A stretch of DNA of 64,000 nucleotides, taken from Acidovorax sp. KKS102. GTDB taxonomy: Bacteria > Pseudomonadota > Gammaproteobacteria > Burkholderiales > Burkholderiaceae_C. The DNA lies in the NCBI RefSeq assembly GCF_000302535.1, contig NC_018708.1, forward strand, positions 744,001-808,000, given 5' to 3'. Below the pieces are notes generated by a model, which saw nothing but the letters and a program-made list of their open reading frames with translations, was not told where the DNA came from and made no database searches. The position numbers and the translations under genes were made by a program. This document shows, one piece after another, positions 46,167 through 53,889 of this stretch (position 1 is its first letter; each line of letters opens with the position of its first letter).

Positions 46167-46218
46167 GGTTCTTTTCTCGTTGTTTCTTCGTTGTATTTCT
46201 TTTTTGTGGCGATGTTCG

Positions 46219-47052
46219 TCATGCAGCCATTGCGTCAAAGACCGCGGTGATCCGCTCCGGGAGCGGGTAGCAATGGTGGTCCACGGCCCCCGCTGGCAAC
46301 CAGGAACTGGCAGGGCCCGCATCCACCAGCCGCATGAGCTTTTCTGTCCAACGCGCTTTGGTGGCTGGCCTGTTCAGCCATTCCTCCATGGTGCGTTTGT
46401 ATTCGACCTCATCCGTGGCAAACGCATTGCCCATCTGGTTGGAGTACCACACATAGTCCCAATAGCACGCGTCTACAAAGTTCAGGGTCGATGCGTCGCT
46501 TTCGCATTCCAGCCAGTGTTGCAGCAGGGGCTCCAGCGGCACGCGGGCATAGGCCCACATGAGCAAGATGGAGAAGGCGTTATCGCCCTGGAAGAGCGAA
46601 TCGCTGGCTGCGGGCCATTGCTCCAACCCTTGTGCAAAGTACGCCAGCGCAAAGCCCTGCAGCGCCGCCTGTTCCGTCGCTGAAAACGAACCGGGCTCGC
46701 ACCGCCCCAAGCGGTCCAGGTACAGCTCGGTGGAGTGGTGCAGCCGGGCACCTTCGGCGAGCAGTTCCAGCAGCCGTGGGGCCAGGTATTTGATCTCGCG
46801 CGCAGGCTGCACCTGGCTCTTGGCCGAATCGTTGTACTCGTAGAAATGCCTCTGGGTCAGTTGGCGCAGAGGAAGGTGTCGCATCTCACGCTCCAGCTCG
46901 GCATTCATGCAGCAGGCGGTACACACGTCCAGCAGGTGATCCGGTGCTTGGTAATGCGCAAACGCTTTGTAGGCCGCTTGTGTCGCGGCTTCCAGCACAT
47001 TGCTTGGTGTGTATTCCAATACTGAGTTGGCTCCGGTTTTCTTCTTTTTCAT
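46219..47052 (-). CDS. Unrecognised 277-aa protein of the rtc operon
   Basis: No family recognised. 277 aa, rich in aromatic residues and predicted helices; basic start MKKKKTGANS, a Cys cluster DVCTACCM (about residues 43-50), the helical stretch YLAPRLLELLAEGARLHHSTELYLDRLG, and a Trp-rich segment FVDACYWDYVWYSNQMG. No signal peptide or membrane span. It lies between the 233-nt tRNA-like RNA and rtcB on the same strand, suggesting a role in RNA sensing or handling. It is not a Ro60/TROVE homologue by length or visible motifs. Confidence 0.8.
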   Translation of the reverse strand: MKKKKTGANSVLEYTPSNVLEAATQAAYKAFAHYQAPDHLLDVCTACCMNAELEREMRHLPLRQLTQRHFYEYNDSAKSQVQPAREIKYLAPRLLELLAEGARLHHSTELYLDRLGRCEPGSFSATEQAALQGFALAYFAQGLEQWPAASDSLFQGDNAFSILLMWAYARVPLEPLLQHWLECESDASTLNFVDACYWDYVWYSNQMGNAFATDEVEYKRTMEEWLNRPATKARWTEKLMRLVDAGPASSWLPAGAVDHHCYPLPERITAVFDAMAA

Positions 47053-47076
47053 GGCAGTTCTCTTTTCTGCTTTGTC

Positions 47077-47309
47077 TGGTGGACGCGACGGGATTCGAAC
47101 CCGCATCAATACAGCGACCAGGGTGCTTGAATCCACTGGCCCAGTGAACGGTTGGAAACGCGCGCCAGTGGCAGACCCTTCATCGGAGCCAGCACCTGCA
47201 TCCTCAACTTTGCCCGTTCACCGACTCTCCCGCTGTACTCGGTGTTACCCGAGCTGCCCGCAATAACAACATTTTTGGCAGTGGCGCTCCCTTCTGTGCC
47301 AGCGCGCCC
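47077..47309 (-). ncRNA. 233-nt tRNA-like RNA with CCA end, pseudoknot and no anticodon arm
   Basis: Between the slipin and 277-aa genes. GGGCGCG (47309-47303) pairs over 7 positions, one G-U, with CGCGTCC (47087-47081), followed by A-CCA. The T-arm GCGGG-TTCGAAT-CCCGT (47104-47088) is canonical. After a D-like arm TGGC/GCCA come contiguous hairpins CTGCC/GGCAG (47281-47254) and CTCGG/CCGAG (47253-47238), then two crossing helices, 47214-47221 with 47144-47151 (8 bp) and 47165-47171 with 47133-47139 (7 bp), i.e. an H-type pseudoknot. Too long for tRNA, too short and without tag frame for tmRNA. Probably a tRNA mimic related in idea to bacterial Y RNAs. Confidence 0.65.
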
Positions 47310-47329
47310 ATATCCTTTTCACCCGTGGC

Positions 47330-48475
47330 TCAGCGCATCTTCACCAGGCCATTCAGCACCTGGTCCAGGCCGCCAAACACCGAGATCTTGTCGATGCGCT
47401 CGGCCACGCGCTCCAGCGTCTCCAGCTCCTTCATGTGCAGGGCGACGGGGTTGTCCTCCATCACCTTGGCGGTGTTGAGCAGCGAGCGCGTGGCGGCGGT
47501 TTCTTCGCGGCGGCGGATCACGTTGGCCTCGGCCTGCTTCTGGGCTTGCACCACCTGGGTCAGGATGGTTTTCATCTCGCCCGGCAGCACGATGTCCTTC
47601 ACGCCCACGCTTTCCAGCTGCATGCCATAGGGCAACAGCTTGGCGGCCATGTGTGCGGTCACCACGTCGTCGATCACCGTCTTGTTCTCCAGCAGCTCAT
47701 CGAGCGTGCGGGTGCCCACGGCGGCGCGCAGCGCAAACTGCAGCTCGCGGTACAGGTGGTCGGCAGGCTTTTGCAATTGGGCAAAAGCGCGCAGCACATC
47801 GGTGTAGCGGTAGGTGGCGCACAGGTTCAGGCGCAGGCTTACCTTGTCACGGGTCATGATGTCCTGGCCTGACACCTCCACGGCTTGCAGGCGCAGGTCC
47901 ACCAGCTCCACGGCCACAGTGCGGCCGTACTTCCAGAAGGCGTAGGTGCCAGCCGTGAGCAGGCGTTCCACCTTGCCGTCCACCGTCAGCAGGCCGCACT
48001 GGCCCTCGGGCACCTGCACCTGCAGCACACCGGCCAAGCCGGTCACGCTGCGCTGGCGCAGTTGGGTTTGCGTCAATCGCGCCACCAGTGCGGCGGGCAG
48101 TTCAGCGCCCGATTGCAGGTCCACCACTTGCACGCTCACCTCCACCAGGCCTTTCCAATAAAGGCGGCGGGTGCCGGGCGGCAAGATCTCGACCAGCACG
48201 CCGTTTTCGCTGCGCAAGCCCACTTAGGTTTCCGACAGGCTCACCTGCACAAACTCGGCGGCCACCACGGCGGGCTCTTGCGCCATCAGGTACTCGGTCA
48301 GGCCGTGGGTGAAGGCGGGTTGTTCCAGGGCGAAGGTTTCCACGCGCAACTGGTCGGTGCCCGCAAACAGCCAGTAGGTGCCGCTGCGCAGCACGCGGTC
48401 AAAGCTGCCGTTGCGCAGCAGTAGGGCGCGTTCGTTTTTCTTCACGGTGGCGCGTTGGAACATCTTCGTCAGCAT
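47330..48475 (-). pseudogene. Slipin/SPFH (band 7) protein gene split by an in-frame TAA
   Basis: A continuous 382-codon frame interrupted once, by TAA at 48226-48224. The first part (48475-48224) encodes 83 aa starting MLTKMFQRATVKKNERALLL; the second (48223-47330, 297 aa) begins with GTG directly after the TAA and carries the SPFH domain (LTVDGKVERLLTAGTYAFWKYG, ALRAAVGTRTLDELLENK, QLESVGVKDIVLPGEMKTIL, AEANVIRRREETAATRSLLNTAKVMEDNP). Slipins of this type are known neighbours of RtcB. Either a nonsense mutation (CAA to TAA would restore it), or the TAAGTG junction allows restart. First protein gene behind the sigma-54 promoter; AGAGGA precedes the ATG. Confidence 0.8.
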
Positions 48476-48762
48476 CTCTTTTTCCTCTCTCTTCTTCGTT
48501 GTCGTATCGGGTTGCCGTTACAGCGATGGCGGGGTGCCAGGGGGTGCAGCCTGGGCCTAGCAGTGCGCCGTGGTTACTGCCTCAGCCCCCAGGAGGGGAG
48601 GGCGGCAGCACGGCTGGCTGCGGGCGCGGGCTGTGCCGGGTGCTGGCACAAACCGCCGCCGGCTGACGGGGTGAATCCCTTGCGGTCGCTGCGCAACCTC
48701 GGGGCCTCTCCCCGCGTTCGGCGGGTGGTCTTTCGACCGGTACTTCCAAACAAGGTCTTGCG

Positions 48763-48833
48763 ACCGTGGGCAGGAATCGAACCTGCGACAACCGCCTTTC
48801 GGCGGGGCTCTACCAGACTGAGCTACCAGTGGT
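48763..48833 (-). ncRNA. tRNA-like unit with GAAA tetraloop in place of the anticodon loop
   Basis: 71 nt. Canonical D-arm GCTC-AGTCTGGTA-GAGC (with the loop GG used for elbow contacts) and T-arm GCAGG-TTCGATT-CCTGC. The acceptor ACCACTGG/CCACGGT pairs imperfectly (6 bp around a small internal loop). The anticodon arm is CCGCC-GAAA-GGCGG, a tetraloop, so there is no anticodon and it cannot decode. No CCA encoded. It follows the 61-nt unit head to tail and shares its last four bases. Confidence 0.7.
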
Positions 48834-48890
48834 GGCACGCCTGGAGTCGAACCAGATACATCCTTTCGGAGTGGTCACCGCGACCGTGCC
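48830..48890 (-). ncRNA. 61-nt minimal tRNA-like unit with CCA end
   Basis: GGCACG (48890-48885) pairs with CGTGCC (48839-48834), followed by ACCA. T-arm CTGG-TTCGACT-CCAG (48855-48841). Only about 29 nt lie between acceptor and T-arm: GGTC-GCGGT-GACC in place of the D-arm and TCC-GAAA-GGA in place of the anticodon arm. Shares CCGAAAGG with the following 71-nt unit. Smaller than any tRNA; most likely a tRNA mimic. Confidence 0.65.
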
Positions 48891-49030
48891 GCTACCCAGC
48901 GTTGGCGATGTGCGGCATGCAGAACATCAACAGAACCCGAAGGCCCCGGACGCCCGGCACCGGTGGGGCGAACATTTGTCCTAACCCCAGCCTGTGAGCG
49001 GTCACCGCTTGCGCTGGATGCTTCTTCTAT

Positions 49031-49046
49031 TGCCAGATGTGTGCCA
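49031..49046 (-). promoter_or_regulatory. Sigma-54 promoter of the rtc operon
   Basis: On the minus strand TGGCAC-ACATC-TGGCA: -24 GG and -12 GC separated by 10 bases, exact sigma-54 geometry (consensus TGGCAC-N5-TTGCA, one mismatch in the -12 box). The expected start is near 49021. RtcR, the sigma-54 activator, is encoded divergently at 49176. Confidence 0.9.
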
Positions 49047-49047
49047 G

Positions 49048-49060
49048 CTTGCAATGCAAG
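49048..49060. promoter_or_regulatory. Perfect palindrome abutting the sigma-54 promoter
   Basis: CTTGCA-A-TGCAAG, one base upstream of the -24 box. It could bind a regulator that modulates the sigma-54 promoter; too close for a typical enhancer-binding site. Confidence 0.35.
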
Positions 49061-49115
49061 TCGTTAGGTGTGCGCAAGTTGTTGATTTGTAAAGGGTATT
49101 TCCTGTTGGGTGAAA

Positions 49116-49161
49116 TTGATTGAGCGCTTGGATATCAAGATAACTAGAATGAAAGCTAGTT
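49116..49161 (+). promoter_or_regulatory. Putative rtcR promoter and inverted repeat (possible RtcR-binding site)
   Basis: TTGATT (49116-49121), 17 bp, GATAAC (49139-49144) is a weak sigma-70-like promoter facing rtcR. AACTAG-N8-CTAGTT (49142-49161) overlaps its -10 end and lies about 100 bp upstream of the sigma-54 -24 box, a normal distance for an enhancer site, so RtcR could bind here and autoregulate. Inference only. Confidence 0.4.
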
Positions 49162-49175
49162 AAATAGATAAAAAT

Positions 49176-50810
49176 ATGCGAAAAGACAAGGTGGTCATCG
49201 GGTTCCTGGGCACTCAGCTGGACTCTGGCAAGGGCGCTGGCCGGTGGGAGAAATGGCGCCCCACCGTGTCCCTGGTGCAGCATGAGGACGTGGTGATCGA
49301 ACGGCTGGAGCTGCTCTACACCCCGCCGCACCGCGAGCTGGCCCAGCAGGTGCGCGCGGACATGGCCACCGCCTCGCCCGAAACCACGGTGAACCTGGTG
49401 CCGCTGCCCATCGCCGACCCCTGGGACTTTGGCGAGGTCTATGCCCAGCTATACGACTGGACGCAGGCCTACCGCTTTGACACCGAGCGCGAGGAGTACT
49501 GGACGCACATCACCACCGGCACGCACGTCGCGCAGATCTGCCTGTTTTTGCTGGTGGAGTCGCGCCGCATTCCGGGCGTGCTGGTGCAAACCTCGCCGCC
49601 CAAGCGCCAGCAGATGGGCGACCCGGGCAGCTACACGCTGATCGACCTGGACCTCTCGCGCTACGACGTGATCGCGCAGCGCTTTGGCGCCGAGCAGCAG
49701 GACGCGGTGCAGTTCCTCAAAAGCGGCATTGCCACGCGCAACGCCCGCTTCAACGCGCTGATCGACGAGGTGGAGCGCGTTGCAGTGCGCTCGCGCGCGC
49801 CCATCCTGTTCACCGGGCCCACGGGCGCGGGCAAGTCGCACCTGGCGCGGCGCATGTTCGAGCTGAAGAAGGCCCGCCACCAGGTGGAGGGCGAGTTTGT
49901 GGAAGTGAACTGCGCCACGTTGCATGGTGATGGCGCCGCGTCCACCCTGTTCGGCCACAAGAAAGGTTCGTTCACCGGCGCGGCGGCCGACCGCGCGGGC
50001 CTGCTGCGCACGGCGCACAGAGGCTTGCTGTTCCTCGACGAGATTGGCGAGCTGGGCGCAGACGAGCAGGCCATGCTGCTCAAGGCCGTGGAAGAAAAGC
50101 GTTTCTACCCCCTGGGCAGCGACCGCGAGGTGGAGAGCGACTTTCAGCTCGTGGCGGGCACCAACCGTGACCTGCGCACCGAGGTGGCGGCCGGGCGCTT
50201 TCGTGAGGATCTGTTTGCGCGCATCAACCTCTGGAGCTATGTGCTGCCTGGCCTGGCCCAGCGGCCCGAGGACATCGAGCCCAACGTGGATCACCTGCTG
50301 CAGCGCGCGGGCGAAGAGTTGGGCCGCAGTGTGCGCTTTTCCAACGAGGCGCGCGCCGCCTACCTGCGCTATGCCCAGTCGCCCGAGGCGCTGTGGACCG
50401 GCAACTTCCGCGACCTCTCGGCCAGCGTGACACGCCTGGCCACGCTGGCCGACAGCGGCCGCATTGGCCTGCCGCTGGTCGAAGCCGAAACTGCCCGCCT
50501 GCGCTGGCTGTGGCAGCCCGCGAGCGATGCGCGCCATGGTCTGGCTCCCGTCGCAGGAGCTGTGGGGCGCGACGAACTCGCGGCTTTGCTGGGTGACGAG
50601 GTGGTGGAGTCCATGGACCTCTTTGACCAGTTGCAATTGGCCGCCGTGCTGCAAGTCTGCCGCCAGTCGCGCACCTTGTCGGACGCGGGGCGCCTGTTGT
50701 TCCAGGCCTCGCGCACGCAGCGCACCGTGATCAATGACGCCGACCGGCTGCGCAAGTACCTAGCGCGGTTTGGGCTGGACTGGGAGCGGGCATCGGGTGC
50801 TGGGCGATAA
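49176..50810 (+). CDS. rtcR: RtcR: sigma-54-dependent activator with CARF sensor domain
   Basis: 544 aa. The N-terminal CARF/RtcR domain (about residues 1-180: VVIGFLGTQLDSG, YWTHITTGTHVAQICLFLLVESRRIPG) senses RNA-derived ligands; then an AAA+ domain (about 185-420) with Walker A GPTGAGKSH, the sigma-54 contact loop GSFTGA (a GAFTGA variant) and Walker B LLFLDEIGEL; a C-terminal Fis-like HTH (SRTLSDAGRLLFQASRTQRTVINDADRLRKYL). Known in E. coli and Salmonella to activate rtcBA on RNA damage. Divergent from the sigma-54 promoter at 49031. Confidence 0.96.
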   Translation: MRKDKVVIGFLGTQLDSGKGAGRWEKWRPTVSLVQHEDVVIERLELLYTPPHRELAQQVRADMATASPETTVNLVPLPIADPWDFGEVYAQLYDWTQAYRFDTEREEYWTHITTGTHVAQICLFLLVESRRIPGVLVQTSPPKRQQMGDPGSYTLIDLDLSRYDVIAQRFGAEQQDAVQFLKSGIATRNARFNALIDEVERVAVRSRAPILFTGPTGAGKSHLARRMFELKKARHQVEGEFVEVNCATLHGDGAASTLFGHKKGSFTGAAADRAGLLRTAHRGLLFLDEIGELGADEQAMLLKAVEEKRFYPLGSDREVESDFQLVAGTNRDLRTEVAAGRFREDLFARINLWSYVLPGLAQRPEDIEPNVDHLLQRAGEELGRSVRFSNEARAAYLRYAQSPEALWTGNFRDLSASVTRLATLADSGRIGLPLVEAETARLRWLWQPASDARHGLAPVAGAVGRDELAALLGDEVVESMDLFDQLQLAAVLQVCRQSRTLSDAGRLLFQASRTQRTVINDADRLRKYLARFGLDWERASGAGR

Positions 50811-50818
50811 TCCCGCCC

Positions 50819-51158
50819 GTGAAGCACGCCAGACCGCCGCTGGTGCAATCTGGGAAACCAGGCACTGGAGGAACGTCCGGACTGCACAGGACAGCGTAGC
50901 AGCTAACGGCTGCCCACCGTGAGGTGAGGATCAGAGCAACAGAGACGAGTCCCGGGGGAGTGCCGCAAGGCAAACCACCGGGGGTGAAACGGGCAATCTC
51001 TACGCGCAGCAATACCAAGTAGGCCAGCGTTGATGTGGTTCCGCAGAGCTGGCGGGTAGGTAGCACCGAGCCGTGGTGGCGACACCCGGCCCAGATTAAT
51101 GGCGGTCACACTGCGGGCAACCGTGGTGCACAGAATCCGGCTTATCGGCGCGCTTCAC
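50819..51158 (+). ncRNA. rnpB: RNase P RNA (class A)
   Basis: Catalytic RNA maturing tRNA 5' ends. Conserved regions: GAGGAACGTCCGGACTGCAC (CR I, around 50870), GGGTGAAACGGGCAATC, CAGATTAATGGCGG and ACAGAATCCGGCTTAT (CR V). The ends pair as helix P1: GTGAAGCACGCC (50819-50830) with GGCGCGCTTCAC (51147-51158), one mismatch. About 340 nt, normal for type A. No U-run terminator is visible right behind it. Exact ends are inferred from P1. Confidence 0.95.
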
Positions 51159-51226
51159 ACTTTATTTCCACCCCGACTCGCCAAGGGTCGTGTGGTGAGC
51201 ACGCCGCCCCTGTGGCGGGGCTGTGT

Positions 51227-52438
51227 TCAATTTTTTGCGCAATGGGGTGCTTGCCCCCGCTCCAGCTCTGTCGCACGCTCCACCGTGTCGGGGTGGCTGC
51301 TCAGCAGCGACCAGACAGGGTGCGAGCCGATCTCCTGAGCCACCTTGCGCTGGCGTACTGCATCGGGTGTGCTGGCCCCGGAGGAGGGCGCCGATGCCGC
51401 GGCGGTCGGGCCCTTGCCCTGGTCCTTTTTCTGGGCCTCTTCGCGCGCAATCGCCAGCAGCAGCTGGCCCATGGGCGCTGTGGGCAGTGCGGCGTGGCGC
51501 ATGACGGCGATGGCGTAGCAGTCGGCCTCGCGCTCATGGCTGCGGCTGTAGGCCAGGCCGGTCAGCAAGGATGCACCCGTAGAGACGATGCCAGACACAT
51601 CGCCCAGCGCCAGCCCCAGGCCCATGTTGAGTACGCCCTGCTGCACCACCATGCGCGTGGTGTGGCGCTGCACCACGTGGCCGACCTCGTGGGCCAGCAC
51701 GCCCACCAATGCGTTGTCGTCCAGGCCCTTGTCGGCCGCTGCCTTCACGATGCCGTCGGTCATCACGATCTTGCCGCCGGGCAGCGCAAAGGCATTGGCA
51801 CCCATACCGGATCGGAACTCCAGGGACAAAGGCGGCCGGTAGCCGGAGTAACGCTGCAGGCCAGGGGGCGTCTGCTGCACCAGGGCATCAAAACGCGCCT
51901 TGAGCTGGTCTTGTCGCTCCTTGGGCAGCTTGCTGGGCTTCAGGGTGCCGTTGTCCATCTGCTGGAGCACGTTCTCGGCCACGCTGGTCTCCCAGCTGAT
52001 GGGCACAAACCGCGTGAGCTGCGTGGCCGCCCAGGGTGTGCCGTAGCGGTAGAACAGCGTGAGGCCAATGACGGCGGCGGCCGTCACGCCCAGCAGCACG
52101 GGCCAGCGGGTCTGCATGCGTTGTGCGATGCCGGGGCGCTCGCCTGCAGCAGCCAGTGCGGCGCGCCATTCGGCCACGGCATCGATCTCCACGCTGCCAT
52201 GGTCGCGCAGATCGACGACCACGCGGGGCTGCGGCTTGCGCTCGTTCCAGGCCTCCGGCCAGCCCACCTGCTTCCAGGTAAAGACCACCGGTTCGGCACC
52301 CGGCTGCGAGAGCGGATGCAGCACCAGCGATGGGCCTTGCGGTGTGGGCCGCAGGCTCACCACCACCGGACGGGCCTTGCTGCTCTGGCCGTCAAACCAG
52401 CGCCCGGGGACCAGGGCGGGGTGCTCGGGCGCCGACAT
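51227..52438 (-). CDS. M48-family membrane metalloprotease
   Basis: 403 aa. An N-terminal region of about 120 residues (RPTPQGPSLVLHPL, TWKQVGWPEAWNERKPQPRVVVDL), one membrane segment (WPVLLGVTAAAVIGLTLFYRYG, about 130-151), then a peptidase domain with ANAFALPGGKIVMTDGI, the zinc motif HEVGHVVQRH and the Glu ligand in SHEREADCYAIA. The peptidase half resembles BepA/YcaL-like M48 proteases facing the periplasm. Starts 2 bp behind the DUF898 gene. Confidence 0.92.
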   Translation of the reverse strand: MSAPEHPALVPGRWFDGQSSKARPVVVSLRPTPQGPSLVLHPLSQPGAEPVVFTWKQVGWPEAWNERKPQPRVVVDLRDHGSVEIDAVAEWRAALAAAGERPGIAQRMQTRWPVLLGVTAAAVIGLTLFYRYGTPWAATQLTRFVPISWETSVAENVLQQMDNGTLKPSKLPKERQDQLKARFDALVQQTPPGLQRYSGYRPPLSLEFRSGMGANAFALPGGKIVMTDGIVKAAADKGLDDNALVGVLAHEVGHVVQRHTTRMVVQQGVLNMGLGLALGDVSGIVSTGASLLTGLAYSRSHEREADCYAIAVMRHAALPTAPMGQLLLAIAREEAQKKDQGKGPTAAASAPSSGASTPDAVRQRKVAQEIGSHPVWSLLSSHPDTVERATELERGQAPHCAKN

Positions 52439-52440
52439 GG

Positions 52441-53706
52441 TCAACCGATGAGGTCGAGGCCAGCGGCATCCGCCAGCGCATCGCCCAGGCCACCCTGCTG
52501 CTGGCGCACCATGGCGCCGGTCACCTGCTCCACGCCACCCTTGACGTGCAGGGTGACGGACTCGCACTTCATGCGGTATTCGCTGACCCGCGCAAACGGG
52601 CGGTACAGCCCCAACGTCAGCAGGGTAAGCAGCATGTTCTTGATGCGCAGCCACACGTAGCGGCCGCTCTTGAGGTGGCACTTGAAGCGGGCCACGTGGC
52701 TCACGCCGATGTTGTTCCACATCAGCTGGAACATGCGTGCCTCGCGGTATGCGCGGGCCGGTGCCGACGCCAGGATCAGCATAAAGATGCCCGCGATGAT
52801 GGACACGATGATCACCACAAACATCCACAGGCCCAGGCGATCGCTCTGGCTGGCCACCAGGGCGATGGAGCTGCCTGCGAGGATGCCGATCAGCGCCGAG
52901 AACCCCACCACGCACAGGATGAACACAGCCACGGTGGCCATCCACACCTTGACGAAGTCCATGTACACCGGCTTCCAGCGGCCTCGCTCGGCACCCACCT
53001 GGGCCTTGAGCACCAAGAGGCTCTTGAAGTTGTATTCGGTGCGGATCACGCACAGCACCGACAGCACCAGGCCCAGCAGTACCAAGCCGCCCATGGCGGG
53101 CGTGAAGCGGGGCATGGGTTGTTTCTTGCCCTCTTCTTCGATGGCCTCCAGCGCCTGGGCCAGGTCGGGCGACAGCAGCTGCAGACCATAAAACACGCCA
53201 AACCACACCAGCGCCAGCGCAAACACAGGCCAGCTGGCGATGTAGACCTCTTTCCAGCTGGCAGTGAACTGCAGTCGCAGCCCGCGCCACCGCGTGGCCC
53301 CCAGGCGAAACCGCATGGCGCTGGCCCAGATGAAAGGCGCCAGCGCTGCGCCGGCCAGCAGGAACAGGCCCACCGCTGTGTCCTGCCCGGTGTTGGCGGC
53401 CAGGTTGTAGGCAATGGTCAGCAGCATCAGCAGCACAAAGCCCATCACCATCTTGCGCTGCTGCGCGGTGAATTCGAGGGGGCTGCCGGCCACCAGCGTG
53501 TGGCTGTAGAAATACTGGGCGGTGCGGCGGCGTGCCCAGGGGGTGTAGATGCCCAGCGTGACGATGGACAACAGCACGTTGACGATCCAGACCCGGAAAT
53601 ACTCGCCACCGCTGCCCGTGAACTCGAGCGGGTGGGCATCGATGTTCATCGGCATGAAGTTGGACATCGGCCCCGCAGCGCCGCCTGACGATTGGTTTGT
53701 GTTCAT
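52441..53706 (-). CDS. DUF898 (YjgN-like) inner-membrane protein
   Basis: 421 aa with about 8 membrane segments. The repeated family motif is seen twice: LEFTGSGGEYFRVWIVNVLLSIVTLGIYTPWARRRTAQYFYSHT is abbreviated near residues 27-70, and the related YVWLRIKNMLLTLLTLGLYRPFARV occurs near 350-375. Function unknown. Co-transcribed with the M48 protease; relatives of this pair are often adjacent, suggesting a joint role in the membrane. Confidence 0.9.
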   Translation of the reverse strand: MNTNQSSGGAAGPMSNFMPMNIDAHPLEFTGSGGEYFRVWIVNVLLSIVTLGIYTPWARRRTAQYFYSHTLVAGSPLEFTAQQRKMVMGFVLLMLLTIAYNLAANTGQDTAVGLFLLAGAALAPFIWASAMRFRLGATRWRGLRLQFTASWKEVYIASWPVFALALVWFGVFYGLQLLSPDLAQALEAIEEEGKKQPMPRFTPAMGGLVLLGLVLSVLCVIRTEYNFKSLLVLKAQVGAERGRWKPVYMDFVKVWMATVAVFILCVVGFSALIGILAGSSIALVASQSDRLGLWMFVVIIVSIIAGIFMLILASAPARAYREARMFQLMWNNIGVSHVARFKCHLKSGRYVWLRIKNMLLTLLTLGLYRPFARVSEYRMKCESVTLHVKGGVEQVTGAMVRQQQGGLGDALADAAGLDLIG

Positions 53707-53772
53707 GAACTCCCTCCAGAGTGCTGCGCAGTGTAGCAGCGGTGTGGATCGATGGAGTTCAAATGGAAAAGG

Positions 53773-53820
53773 CCTGAAGCGCTTGTTGTAAAAGCGCTGA
53801 CAGCTATGTTTTCAGGAGCA
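53773..53820 (+). repeat. Hairpin repeat (AGCTAT family), copy 8
   Basis: GCCTGAAGCGCTTGTTGTAA, AAGCGCTGACAGCTATGTTT, TCAGGAGC; arms AGCGCTT/AAGCGCT. In the 183-bp gap between the pseudouridine-synthase-like gene and the DUF898 gene, which holds nothing else recognisable. Confidence 0.75.
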
Positions 53821-53889
53821 TATGTGCATCCCCTGTCCCTTGCGCATCGGCAGTGCGCCGCTGGGCCCGTAAGCGCTTAGAGCAGATTC

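Larger units (their letters stand above)
48476..49020 (-). ncRNA. Structured 5' leader of the rtc operon
   Basis: About 545 nt from the expected start of the sigma-54 transcript to the slipin ATG, without a plausible reading frame. Helices include AGCGG-TCA-CCGCT (48997-49009) just after the start, a long-range pair CCAGCG/CGCTGG (49012-49017 with 48896-48901) closing a domain of about 120 nt, the two tRNA-like units (48763-48890), GGTC-GAAA-GACC (48727-48738) and CCCGC/GCGGG (48711-48725). The rest to 48476 is GC-rich with no feature I can name. Confidence 0.55.

Noticed and set aside
46219-47052. Ro60/Rsr (TROVE) protein
   Set aside because: Expected from Salmonella-type rtc operons, but the 277-aa protein is about half the length and shows no TROVE or vWA motif such as the MIDAS DxSxS.
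47077-47152. Ordinary tRNA gene ending at 47077
   Set aside because: A standard 76-nt tRNA here would need an acceptor partner near 47152; none pairs with CGCGTCC, and there is no anticodon stem-loop. The pairing partner is 233 nt away.
47077-47309. tmRNA (ssrA)
   Set aside because: The 3' end looks like tmRNA (T-arm, CCA, pseudoknot), but 233 nt is too short, the typical tmRNA 5' end is absent and no tag peptide frame ending in an Ala-Ala-type degron is seen.
48763-48840. Functional tRNA gene
   Set aside because: The D- and T-arms are good, but the anticodon position is a 4-nt GAAA loop, so no codon can be read, and the acceptor stem is imperfect.
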